Assembly: GCA_964420995.1 (NCBI GenBank) | Contig: CAYQUX010000009.1 | Coordinates: 62,001-126,000, forward strand | DNA: 64,000 nucleotides | Reading direction: 5' to 3' | DNA from: Leptolinea sp964420995 | GTDB taxonomy: Bacteria > Chloroflexota > Anaerolineae > Anaerolineales > Anaerolineaceae | Shown: positions 1-8,241 of the stretch, piece after piece | Position numbering within the stretch: the stretch's first letter is position 1 | Layout of the letters: every line of letters starts with the position of its first letter | Translations under genes and position numbers: made by a program | The notes under the pieces: model-generated | The model's database searches: none | Seen by the model: only the letters and a program-made list of their open reading frames with translations | What the model was told of the DNA's origin: nothing

Positions 1-92
1 CAGCTCATGCACTGGCTGAAATGGCTGGAACATTAAGAAATATTGTTTCCCAGTTTGTATTGGAACAAAACGAACTGACAGATACGGAATAG
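1..92 (+). CDS. C-terminal end of a methyl-accepting chemotaxis protein (partial)
   Basis: An open frame runs in from the left edge and ends with TAG at 90-92. Its last 29 residues include ALAEMAGTLRNIVSQFVLE, which resembles the end of the signalling domain of chemoreceptors, where an LxxLVxxF helix closes the coiled coil. A cheW gene follows after about 40 bases, as often seen for receptor/coupling-protein pairs. Only the tail is in the window, so sensor domain and ligand cannot be judged. Confidence 0.6.
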   Translation, partial: AHALAEMAGTLRNIVSQFVLEQNELTDTE

Positions 93-135
93 TTTAAGAA
101 GGGGCAGATCATTTTCTCTGAAAGAGGTCATGGGT

Positions 136-585
136 ATGGAACAACAACTGGTGGTTTTTGAACTGGCTAAAGAGCATTACGGAGTTGAGATATCATCGGT
201 AGAAAGCATTATAAAAATGCAGGGAATTACCCGAATCCCGCATTCACCTTCCTTTGTTGAAGGGATTACCAACCTGCGCGGACTGGTTTTGCCGGTGATC
301 GATCTTCGAAAACGATTCGGCCTTGAATCACAGGAAGCCTCTCGAGATTCCCGGATTATGGTGGTGGCACTTGGAAGCGTTAAAGTCGGCATGATAGTGG
401 ATGGTGTTTCCGAGGTGCTGCGTGTGCCATCAGAATCCATTGAGCCCCCTCCCTCAATGACCACATCTTCGCGGGTGAACTTCATTACCGGTATTGCCAA
501 ACTTAATGATGTCCTGGTGATCCTGCTGGATTTAAGCAAAATCCTGACGACGGAAGAGCAGGTTGAACTTTCCTCCGTCGCATAG
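136..585 (+). CDS. cheW: CheW-like chemotaxis coupling protein
   Basis: A single CheW domain of 149 residues, the usual size for the adaptor that links chemoreceptors to the CheA kinase in the cytoplasm. Family landmarks are the opening LVVFELAKEHYGVEISSVE strand, the IPHSPSFVEGITNLRG stretch and the late ITGIAKLNDVLVILLDL strand. ATG 136 was preferred over ATG 130 because the Shine-Dalgarno AAGAGGT (122-128) sits 7 bases before 136 but only 1 base before 130. It lies directly after a chemoreceptor tail, so the two probably work together. A terminator follows the gene. Confidence 0.88.
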   Translation: MEQQLVVFELAKEHYGVEISSVESIIKMQGITRIPHSPSFVEGITNLRGLVLPVIDLRKRFGLESQEASRDSRIMVVALGSVKVGMIVDGVSEVLRVPSESIEPPPSMTTSSRVNFITGIAKLNDVLVILLDLSKILTTEEQVELSSVA

Positions 586-629
586 GATTGCCGGCTCAAC
601 GCCTGAAAACCAGAGTAAAGAAGATACGC

Positions 630-676
630 AAATCTCACCACCCCCCGGTGTCTGTTTTTTTGGGGCGGTGAGATTT
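630..676 (+). terminator. Rho-independent terminator after cheW
   Basis: Inverted repeat AAATCTCACC-A-CCCC / GGGG-C-GGTGAGATTT with a loop that itself holds a T run, and a short T run after the right arm. It separates the chemotaxis genes from the lipoprotein gene and could act in both directions. Confidence 0.65.
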
Positions 677-750
677 TTGGAATGCAAAATTGCCCGGTGG
701 ATGTTATGATGGAGCGCATATTCATCAAACACGGATGGGTTTTCCAGTCT

Positions 751-1500
751 ATGAAGAAGATCATTCCTCTTTTTGTCTGCCTCACTTTTTTAATAGGTTG
801 TACCCCGCCGCAACCCGCGAAACCAACCACAACTCCGTTGCCGGTGGTAACCGAGGTTGCCTGCCCCGGGGTTGAACCCCGCGGCCTGGGAGTGGGAATG
901 CAGGCATATGTTGACTTGAATGGGCCGGTCACCAAGGTTGACCTGCGCACCGCCCCTGATTCCACGGACGCAGTGACGTCAATACCGCACCATTTGCGGG
1001 TTACCCTGCAAAAAGGTCCTGAATGCGCCTCCGAATCTGCCTGGTGGCATGTGACCTTGCCGGATGGAAAGAGCGGCTGGATACAGGTGGGCGCAAAATT
1101 AAATTCTGACAGTAATGTGTTTTCATCCGCCTTATTGCCATTTCGTGACGACGCGGTTCAACGGGATGTACCCGATGACCGTAAACAGGAAGCTCAGATT
1201 CGTTATATTACGGCTGACATTGAACTGGGCGGCGCCGATGTCTTGAAATATTATGAGGACCAGGTGGCTGCCAGACCGGATGATCCGGAAACCGCGTTGA
1301 TGAAAACCGCGCTGAACATTTTGAAGGAAAATGGTGGAAAAGCCGTTGCAAATCTTTCGGCTTTTGAACGCAAACCTTTACGTGGTGGAACCTCTGTTGT
1401 AGACGCCGGTACGGAATATGTTCAACCCGGACTGGATATTCTGTTGACTCCCTGCGACCGCCCTGATCCAATCCCGGCCTGCCAGAATATGTTCAAATGA
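751..1500 (+). CDS. SH3-domain-like lipoprotein
   Basis: A 249-residue protein with a lipoprotein signal: MKK, a hydrophobic core, then the lipobox LIGC, so the mature chain should start at Cys17 and be anchored on the outside of the membrane. A Pro/Thr linker follows. Residues roughly 45-110 read as a bacterial SH3 fold (VDLRTAPDST, then WWHVTLPDGKSGWIQVG), a domain often involved in cell-wall binding. The C-terminal half is not recognised. The frame stays open upstream to 682, but ATG 751 is chosen because it places the signal peptide at the N-terminus. It sits before the tat genes without an obvious link in function. Confidence 0.7.
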   Translation: MKKIIPLFVCLTFLIGCTPPQPAKPTTTPLPVVTEVACPGVEPRGLGVGMQAYVDLNGPVTKVDLRTAPDSTDAVTSIPHHLRVTLQKGPECASESAWWHVTLPDGKSGWIQVGAKLNSDSNVFSSALLPFRDDAVQRDVPDDRKQEAQIRYITADIELGGADVLKYYEDQVAARPDDPETALMKTALNILKENGGKAVANLSAFERKPLRGGTSVVDAGTEYVQPGLDILLTPCDRPDPIPACQNMFK

Positions 1501-1535
1501 TGCCATTTTGATGGGTGAGATTTTTATAAAAAGCG

Positions 1536-2255
1536 ATGACTGACCAGACAAAATTACCGGAAGATTCGTTATTGGCCGGGCTGAGCCCGCACTTTCAAGA
1601 ATTGCGCAGCCGGTTGCTGAAGGCGTTGATCGCTCTGGTCATTTGCGTGATTGCCAGCTTCGCGTTCACCAATCAGATCATCACCGTACTGGTGCAACCG
1701 ATCGGCGGATTGCAAAATTTGCAAGCCATTGAGGTGACAGAAAACATCTCTGTATTCATGAAAGTCGCCTTGCTTTCCGGTTTTATTCTGGCGTTGCCTG
1801 TTATTGCCTATCAGATCGTGGCATTCATTGTTCCCGGTTTGGAACCGCGCGAAAAGGTCTGGTTATTCACCAGCATCCCGTTTATCGTGATCCTCTTCCT
1901 GGCCGGTGTGGCTTTTACGTATTTTGTGATGTTGAAGGCAGCCATCCCGTTTCTGATCACTTTCCTGGGCGTGCAGACCATCCCCCGCGTTTCCAACTAT
2001 ATGAGTTTTGTGACCAACCTGATGTTCTGGGTGGGCGTCAGTTTTGAATTTCCACTGGTCATCTTCCTGCTGGCCAAATTGAAGATCGTTAACGCGCGTC
2101 TTTTATTAAAGGGCTGGCGGATCGCCATTGTGGCTTCTGCCGGAATGGCTGCCCTGATCACTCCCACGACAGACCCGGCCAATATGGGATTGTTAATGGC
2201 ACCTCTATTGGGTTTATACTTATTAAGCATTTTCCTGGCGTTTCTTGTGCGCTAA
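1536..2255 (+). CDS. tatC: Sec-independent protein translocase TatC
   Basis: A 239-residue polytopic membrane protein with the TatC signature near the N-terminus (LSPHFQELRSRLLKAL, matching the HLxELRxRL motif) and about six hydrophobic segments. TatC recognises twin-arginine signal peptides and seeds the Tat export pore in the cytoplasmic membrane. It is followed directly by two single-helix Tat proteins, giving a complete tatC-tatA-tatB cluster. The first histidine-region motif is slightly divergent (SPHFQEL). Length is typical. Confidence 0.93.
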   Translation: MTDQTKLPEDSLLAGLSPHFQELRSRLLKALIALVICVIASFAFTNQIITVLVQPIGGLQNLQAIEVTENISVFMKVALLSGFILALPVIAYQIVAFIVPGLEPREKVWLFTSIPFIVILFLAGVAFTYFVMLKAAIPFLITFLGVQTIPRVSNYMSFVTNLMFWVGVSFEFPLVIFLLAKLKIVNARLLLKGWRIAIVASAGMAALITPTTDPANMGLLMAPLLGLYLLSIFLAFLVR

Positions 2256-2285
2256 CCGCGTACGACGCACTATTTGGAGGTTTTA

Positions 2286-2477
2286 ATGAATCTGGGAACC
2301 CCTGAATTAATCATCCTACTGATTATTGTCATACTGTTGTTTGGCGTTGGACGCATCTCGAAGATCTCGGGTGAACTTGGCAAAAGCATCCGCACATTTC
2401 GCGATGGCCTTGGCGGTAAATCAGACGAGAATGCAGACGATAAAAAAGACAGCGGAAGCAACGAAACCAAATCCTGA
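2286..2477 (+). CDS. tatA: Tat translocase subunit TatA/E
   Basis: A 63-residue protein with the TatA plan: short N-terminal membrane helix (TPELIILLIIVILLFGVGRI), then an amphipathic helix (SKISGELGKSIRTFRDGL) and a charged tail. TatA oligomerises to form the translocation path. ATG 2286 is preferred to the in-frame TTG 2274 because GGAGG at 2276-2280 lies 5 bases upstream of it. The final FG in the membrane helix is replaced by FGVGRI, a usual TatA variant. It lies 30 bases after tatC. Confidence 0.9.
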   Translation: MNLGTPELIILLIIVILLFGVGRISKISGELGKSIRTFRDGLGGKSDENADDKKDSGSNETKS

Positions 2478-2510
2478 TCGGTAATAAAAAAATCCGTTCA
2501 TCGAACCCAT

Positions 2511-2876
2511 ATGGAAATATTTAATATCGGTCCACTGGAACTGGTGATCATCCTGGTTCTGGCCCTGATCGTCTTTGGGCCTGAACGCATGGTGAAATAC
2601 GCGCGCGAATCCGCGTTGTGGATCCGAAAGATCGTCCGGTCGCCTTTCTGGCGCGATCTGGTTTCCACAACAGAAGAGATCAAATCCATCCCGCAGCAGC
2701 TGGTTAAAGAAGCTGATCTTGATGAGAGTATTCGCGAAATCAAACACCTGAACAACGAAATTCGGAGTAGTGTTCAATCCGATGAAATATCGATGGAAGA
2801 TTCTCGAATCGATGATTCCAAAGAGTTGAACGAGAGCCGGGAACCGGATGAAGTTAAAATAAACCCACCCTCATGA
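2511..2876 (+). CDS. tatB: Tat translocase subunit TatB-like
   Basis: A 121-residue protein with one N-terminal membrane helix (LGPLELV-type start: NIGPLELVIILVLALIVFGP), the family FGPERM turn, then a long charged amphipathic and probably coiled region rich in Glu and Asp. The Glu after the first Pro and the longer tail fit TatB better than TatA. TatB pairs with TatC in the twin-arginine receptor complex. It is the last gene before the bidirectional terminator. A TatA-type role cannot be ruled out. Confidence 0.82.
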   Translation: MEIFNIGPLELVIILVLALIVFGPERMVKYARESALWIRKIVRSPFWRDLVSTTEEIKSIPQQLVKEADLDESIREIKHLNNEIRSSVQSDEISMEDSRIDDSKELNESREPDEVKINPPS

Positions 2877-2924
2877 TCGATCAGGGTTGATGAGGTTGTT
2901 TTCAAAATCCAGAAATAAAAAAAA

Positions 2925-2947
2925 GCCGGTCAATCGACCGGCATTCT
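2925..2947. terminator. Bidirectional terminator between tatB and tRNA-Lys
   Basis: Perfect 7-bp stem GCCGGTC / GACCGGC with loop AATC. An A run (2917-2924) lies on the left and a T-rich run on the right, so it can end both the rightward tat transcript and the leftward tRNA transcript. Confidence 0.8.
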
Positions 2948-2954
2948 TTTTGAG

Positions 2955-3027
2955 TGATCCACCAGGGACTTGAACCCTGAACCCATTGATTAAGAGTCAA
3001 TTGCTCTGCCAATTGAGCTAGTGGACC
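2955..3027 (-). tRNA. tRNA-Lys (anticodon CTT)
   Basis: Read on the minus strand the 73 bases fold as a full cloverleaf: acceptor GGTCCAC/GTGGATC with discriminator A, D stem GCTC/GAGC, anticodon stem ATTGA/TCAAT with loop CTCTTAA (anticodon CTT), and a T arm containing GGTTCAAGTCC. CCA is not encoded. A strong promoter lies immediately upstream and a hairpin terminator downstream, so the gene appears to be a transcription unit of its own. Confidence 0.95.
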
Positions 3028-3037
3028 GCGGATTGCT

Positions 3038-3065
3038 ATTATACCCGAAAGCCGGATTGTGTCAA
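3038..3065 (-). promoter_or_regulatory. Sigma70-type promoter of tRNA-Lys
   Basis: On the minus strand TTGACA (3065-3060) and TATAAT (3043-3038) are separated by 16 bases. Both hexamers are perfect consensus. The predicted start falls a few bases before the mature tRNA 5' end at 3027. Confidence 0.85.
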
Positions 3066-3096
3066 TTATGCCGGTTGGGCATAACGTACCCAAAAT

Positions 3097-5373
3097 CTAT
3101 CCGCTGCGCAGCTGCTCAAGAACCTTGCGATACTCCATGGTGTTTGGCGGGCCGAGGGCGATGATGGTCTCAAGGTGTACGATGGCGGCGGCTTTGTTGT
3201 CGCTTTCGAGCAGTTCATCGGCATAGGAATCAAGCAATGAAATGGCATCCGCCATATTTTTGACCCGTCGGCTGACGGCGAACAGGCGGGATTGCATATC
3301 CGTGTTATCCGGTCGGATGGCGACCAGGCTACTGACCATGCGCATGGCGGTGGGGATTTTGTTGATCTGGTCATAATACGTGACCGCGCTATCCAGTTCA
3401 CTGATGGCGGCGGCATCCTGCCCGAGGCGGTAGTTCAACTCCACCAGACTGGCCCGGGTTTCCATATCTTCGGGGTCAAAACCGCGGATCTGGTCAAAAA
3501 TGCGCAGCGCCTGACGCCAGTCAAGTCGCTGGAGGTCAATATCAGCCACGCGTTTAAGGATTTCAATATTCCAGTCACGATTGGTCTCGCCTTTTTGTGA
3601 GAGTCGTAAAACGTTCAGGTACGTGGCGCGGGATTTGTCCAGGTCGGCCAGCCGGTAATAGGTTTCGGCCAGGTCCAGATACTGCCGGATGGCATCGTCG
3701 CGGCGATCAAGCGAGAAGAGCAGTTCAATCAGCCGGTTACGGATGGTTAAATTCGTCGGTGATAATTGTTGCGCCTGCGAAAGCACCCTGACGGCCTGGT
3801 TGCGGTCACCTTCCAGTTCGTATTTCCGGGCAATAAGCAGATATTTATCTATAGCCGCGTCCAGATGGTCGCGTTTGATCATCATGGTAGCGATCAGCTC
3901 GTGCAGCAGGGTTTCTGTAGGGGCCAGTTGCAGATCGTAATATAACTCTTCGAGAGCGGGCAGGAGCTCGGTATTGCTGACCAGTCGCTGCGCGCGGGAC
4001 AACCCGGCGACAATTTGATTGCTGTTGGGCAGAAGCATAAGCATGACCAGCGCGTTGGGAGGTGCTTCGATACTGGCTGGCGGGAGCAATTGACGGATTC
4101 CCATCACCTGTTGACGCCAACCACGGCGCATAATCTGTCCGCTGATACTGCGGCAGACGTAGTGCAATTTCTCGGGGTCCTGCATCCTGGTGATTTGTTC
4201 GTTGATCTGCCGGTATTGCAGCCGCAGAGCAGCTGACATTTCGACCGGCAGTGTGGTCGCGTCTGCCTCATACATGGCTCGCAGATAGGCGCTTACGGCG
4301 TCGAGGTAGTCTTTTTGCTCTTCCAGCGCTTCGCCTATCAGCAATTCGGAGGCCATTGCCAGGCGGGCATCCGTAGCCGAGCGTGCAAGCGCCTGAAGTG
4401 ATTTTTGGACATCGCTCTTATGCGAAAGGAATCCGAGCAGGTAATAGACAGCCGGATGAACCACGCCTGAACTGATGGCTTTTTCTGCTTCCGCGGCCGC
4501 CTGAACGGACCGTCCGCGGCTGTGGGCTTCAACAGCCGCCAGCAGGTGATTAAGAGCCGCAATTCGGTCTGCTTCGGATTTGGTCTGATTTCCGGTTTCG
4601 GTGATATGCAGGGATTGAAAGAGCGGATTTGTTTCGGAGGGATCCAAAACCAGGTCGGCAATGATCCCCAGGGCGTAATGGGTGGCATCTTCCACCGGGT
4701 TGCGTAAAGGTTCGCGGTTGCGGCTGCCGTCTCGCAATGAGGAGCTCTTCAGCGGTCCGGATTTCCCCGGGGTATATTCCGGTAAGAGTTTGCCGGAGCG
4801 GATGCGTTCAAACGCGGATATGGCTTCCTGGTTGTTGGGTTGAATTTTCAGCGCGTAATCAACCATCTGGCGGGCGGTTTGCGCGTCGCCATTATGCTGG
4901 GTGATGGTTGCCGCCGCGAGATATTCCTTAACGGCTGATGGAAGCCGGCCGATCCGCTCATAGATCACCGCGAGTTGTGTGTGCGCGCGCATGTTTTGCG
5001 GCCGGTAGGCGCTGACACGCTGCAAATTCTGTACGGCCCGATCGGCGTTATGGGCTTTAAGGTAGAGATCGGCTGCCTGGAAGGAAAGCAGCACGGCTTC
5101 TTCTATGCGGTTCTGGGCTTCATAGATTTTTGCCATGTTTTCCTGCGGTGCGGGGTCTTCCGGTGAACGTTTGGCAGCCTTGCGGTAAACCTGCAGGGCT
5201 TCATCGAACTGCCTTTGTTCCATTAAAGCCAAACCAAGACTGTTCAATGCCAGGTAATCATCGGGAACTTCGGACAAAGCCTCTCGGTAGAACTTGGCAG
5301 CCTGATCCCAGCGCTGGTCCCAGGCCGCTGAATGTCCTTGTCGCATGGAGTGGGTGTAATTTTCTTGATTCAC
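3097..5373 (-). CDS. Large tetratricopeptide-repeat protein
   Basis: A 758-residue soluble protein with no signal peptide or membrane segment. TPR units are visible at the N-terminus (AAKFYREALSEVPDDYLALN, then LALMEQRQFDEALQVYRKAA, residues about 20-150), again around 500-600, and at the end. The middle is helical but not recognisable. TPR arrays are protein-binding scaffolds; the partner is unknown. It starts 25 bases after polA in the same direction, so it is probably co-transcribed. No enzymatic domain is seen. Confidence 0.75.
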   Translation of the reverse strand: MNQENYTHSMRQGHSAAWDQRWDQAAKFYREALSEVPDDYLALNSLGLALMEQRQFDEALQVYRKAAKRSPEDPAPQENMAKIYEAQNRIEEAVLLSFQAADLYLKAHNADRAVQNLQRVSAYRPQNMRAHTQLAVIYERIGRLPSAVKEYLAAATITQHNGDAQTARQMVDYALKIQPNNQEAISAFERIRSGKLLPEYTPGKSGPLKSSSLRDGSRNREPLRNPVEDATHYALGIIADLVLDPSETNPLFQSLHITETGNQTKSEADRIAALNHLLAAVEAHSRGRSVQAAAEAEKAISSGVVHPAVYYLLGFLSHKSDVQKSLQALARSATDARLAMASELLIGEALEEQKDYLDAVSAYLRAMYEADATTLPVEMSAALRLQYRQINEQITRMQDPEKLHYVCRSISGQIMRRGWRQQVMGIRQLLPPASIEAPPNALVMLMLLPNSNQIVAGLSRAQRLVSNTELLPALEELYYDLQLAPTETLLHELIATMMIKRDHLDAAIDKYLLIARKYELEGDRNQAVRVLSQAQQLSPTNLTIRNRLIELLFSLDRRDDAIRQYLDLAETYYRLADLDKSRATYLNVLRLSQKGETNRDWNIEILKRVADIDLQRLDWRQALRIFDQIRGFDPEDMETRASLVELNYRLGQDAAAISELDSAVTYYDQINKIPTAMRMVSSLVAIRPDNTDMQSRLFAVSRRVKNMADAISLLDSYADELLESDNKAAAIVHLETIIALGPPNTMEYRKVLEQLRSG

Positions 5374-5398
5374 TATTCCTACCAGGGCGAGATTATGG

Positions 5399-8194
5399 TT
5401 ATTTATACTCTGATAATGGCAGCATTTCTTCCCAATTCCGCCCCCATTTTGCTTCTGTCAGCAACGGGATCGACAGTGGATATGCTGTCTCCATTGTACG
5501 CATAACGACTTTACCGGTACTTAACAATTCCTCCCGAGGACATTCCAAAACCAGTTCGTCGTGAACCTGAAGAAGAAGTCGGGACCGCAGATTTTCAGCC
5601 CGCAGCGCGGCGGGAACTTTAATCATGGCCAGCTTCATGATGTCGGCGGCTGTGCCCTGAATGGGCGCGTTTATGGCCTCACGCTCTTCCCGGTTGCGCA
5701 GATTGGGATTCATCTGATTACGCAGGTTGGGGAAGTAGCGGCGTCGTCCCAGCATGGTTTCCACGTACCCTTGCCGGGCGGCCTGCCTGCGCAGGTTGTC
5801 GAGGTAAGACTTGACGCCGGGGAATTGACGGAAATACGCGGCCACAAAATCCTCCGCCTCTGCCAGGGTCAGGTCAGTGGAGCGGCTGAGCCCAAAGGCG
5901 CTCATCCCGTAGATCAACCCGAAGTTGATGGCCTTCGCGTGACGCCGCTGTTCTTTAGTCACCCCGGCCAGGGGGACATTATAAATGGCTGCGGCTGTGG
6001 CAGCGTGGATATCCTGACCAGCCCGGAAGGCGTTTAGCATGGCGGCGTCATCCGCCATATGCGCCACGATGCGTAATTCAATTTGGGAATAATCTATCGA
6101 TAGCAGCAACCACCCCTGGTCTGCGATAAACGCCCGGCGGATCTTGCGGCCCAATTCAGTGCGCATGGGAATGTTCTGAAGGTTGGGTTCTGATGAAGCC
6201 AGCCGGCCGGTCACCGAACCGGTTTGATTGTAACTGGTGTGCACCCGCCGGGTTTGCGGATTTACCTGGAGAGGAAGCGCGTCAATGTATGTGGAGATTA
6301 ATTTCGACAGTTCCCGGTACTCCAGGATGAGATCAACCACGGGGTGTTTCCCGCGCAGCAGTTCAAGCACGTCCGCCGATGTGGAAAAATGACCGCTGGC
6401 GGTGGTTTTGCGTTTATCCGGCGGTTCAAGTTTTAGTGTGGTAAACAATGCTGTGGAAAGCTGCTGGGTGGAATTGATGTTGAACGGGTATCCAACACCC
6501 TGATGCACCTGTGTTTCGATGGTTACCAGGCGTTCTGTCAATTCACGTGACATGCTTTTAAGGAAGGCCGTATCCAGCCCGATGCCGGTCTGCTCCATGT
6601 CTGCCAGAATGGGAAGCAGCGGCATCTCGATTTCGTCCAGCAGTCGGTCGGATTGGTTTTCAGTAAGTTTGGGCGCCAGCGCCTCCCGCAGCTGCCAGGT
6701 GACTTCGGCATCGGCTGCCGCGTAGGCCGCCGCTTTTTCCGAGGGCACATCCGCCATGCTGCGTTGATTCTTACCGGTGCCGATAAGCTCTTCGATATGG
6801 GTCATCTGCACATTGAGAAGGTCATCGGCCTGGTCTTTCAGCCCGAGCCGGTGTGAAGCCGGGTCGATAAGCCAGGCGGCTACCATGGTATCGAAGCTGG
6901 CGGGGAACACCGGCAGGCCATGCCGGCGTAATATCAACAGGTCGTATTTCAGGTTATGCCCGGCTTTTTTGATTTTCGGGTCGATCAAAATCGGCCCCAG
7001 TATTTGCTGTATATCAGAGAGGAACATCTGCGGGGTATTATCACGGTGACCAACCGGGATGTAATAGCCCGTTCCGGCTTCCACAGCCAGTGAGATGCCC
7101 ACCAGGTCGGCGCGCATGGGATCGGTGGATGTCGTCTCTGTATCCAATGCCAGCCATTCGGACTGGCGCAGGTGGACACACATCTCCTGCAGGGCAGGGA
7201 TATCGCGCACGATGACGGTATTCAGCTCATGCCGCGGGTTTTCCCCGATAACCTGCGGGGTTTCATCAAAGAATCCCAACTGCGCCTGCCGTGCAGCCTG
7301 AACCGGAGCGGCGGCACCTGAAAGAACCCTGAGGCGGTTTTGCAGCGAACGAAACTCCATCTGAACGAAAAAAGCTTCAATAGCCTCAAAGGGTATATGA
7401 TCGGTCTTTGCGCGGGTCAGATCGAGTTGAATGTCAAGATCGGTGCGGATGGTGGCCAGTTTGCGGCTCATCTCCGCGTTGGCGCGGTCCGCTTCCAGCC
7501 GGGTTTTCACGCGGGCGGGCAGGTCATCCAGATGATCGTAGATGGCTTCCAGAGTCGGGTAGGTCTCAAACAGACTGACAGCCGTTTTCTCGCCAATGCC
7601 CTGCACGCCGGGGATATTGTCTGATTTGTCGCCCACCAGGGCTTTATAATCCACCACCTGGTTGGGCCAGACGCCCAGGTATTCTTTGACATCGCGGTCA
7701 AAATAGTCTTTCGCTTCAGACATGCTTTTTCCCGCCAGATTGACAATGGTGTGATCATCCACCAGTTGCAGCAGGTCGCGGTCACCGGTGACGATCTTAA
7801 CAGCCAATCCTTTGCTGACGGCCGCGCGGGCAATACTGCCAAGCACGTCGTCAGCTTCAAAGCCTTCCATTTCAAGACGTGGGAAATCAAACGCGTCCAC
7901 CATCTGGCGGATACGCTCGATCTGCGGACGCAGGTCATCGGGCATCTTGGCACGGGTGGCTTTATAGGCAGGGTAGATGTCATCCCGGAATGTCTTTCCG
8001 GTATCAAAAGCTACGGCCAGATAATCCGGCTTGTTTTGTTCAAGAATACGGATAAGAACAGAAGCGAAACCATAAATTCCGGCTGTGGGTTCGCCTGAAC
8101 GGGTGGTGAAATGTGTGCTGGGCGAGGAACTTAACGCGAAATATGTCCTATAGGCCAGCGCATGTCCATCGATTAGGTATAAAGTCGGCGGCAC
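5399..8194 (-). CDS. polA: DNA polymerase I with 5'-nuclease and intact proofreading domain
   Basis: A 931-residue full-length Pol I for Okazaki-fragment processing and repair. The 5'-nuclease domain shows EADD (about 113-116), TGDRDLLQL (136-144) and GDKSDNIPG (188-196). The 3'-5' exonuclease is intact: LDTET near 350, GHNLKYD, and YAAADAEVT. The polymerase domain has motif A SIDYSQIELR (near 700), motif B RRHAKAINFGLIYG (near 750) and motif C VHDELV (near 878). The GTG start is supported by GGAGAGG about 5 bases upstream. Many thermophile and other bacterial Pol I enzymes have lost exonuclease residues; this one has not. It lies between the receiver-HUH gene and the TPR gene. Confidence 0.97.
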   Translation of the reverse strand: MPPTLYLIDGHALAYRTYFALSSSPSTHFTTRSGEPTAGIYGFASVLIRILEQNKPDYLAVAFDTGKTFRDDIYPAYKATRAKMPDDLRPQIERIRQMVDAFDFPRLEMEGFEADDVLGSIARAAVSKGLAVKIVTGDRDLLQLVDDHTIVNLAGKSMSEAKDYFDRDVKEYLGVWPNQVVDYKALVGDKSDNIPGVQGIGEKTAVSLFETYPTLEAIYDHLDDLPARVKTRLEADRANAEMSRKLATIRTDLDIQLDLTRAKTDHIPFEAIEAFFVQMEFRSLQNRLRVLSGAAAPVQAARQAQLGFFDETPQVIGENPRHELNTVIVRDIPALQEMCVHLRQSEWLALDTETTSTDPMRADLVGISLAVEAGTGYYIPVGHRDNTPQMFLSDIQQILGPILIDPKIKKAGHNLKYDLLILRRHGLPVFPASFDTMVAAWLIDPASHRLGLKDQADDLLNVQMTHIEELIGTGKNQRSMADVPSEKAAAYAAADAEVTWQLREALAPKLTENQSDRLLDEIEMPLLPILADMEQTGIGLDTAFLKSMSRELTERLVTIETQVHQGVGYPFNINSTQQLSTALFTTLKLEPPDKRKTTASGHFSTSADVLELLRGKHPVVDLILEYRELSKLISTYIDALPLQVNPQTRRVHTSYNQTGSVTGRLASSEPNLQNIPMRTELGRKIRRAFIADQGWLLLSIDYSQIELRIVAHMADDAAMLNAFRAGQDIHAATAAAIYNVPLAGVTKEQRRHAKAINFGLIYGMSAFGLSRSTDLTLAEAEDFVAAYFRQFPGVKSYLDNLRRQAARQGYVETMLGRRRYFPNLRNQMNPNLRNREEREAINAPIQGTAADIMKLAMIKVPAALRAENLRSRLLLQVHDELVLECPREELLSTGKVVMRTMETAYPLSIPLLTEAKWGRNWEEMLPLSEYK

Positions 8195-8241
8195 AATGAC
8201 CTCTCCAGTCAGAACGGCTTGTTGGCAACAATTGTGCCATA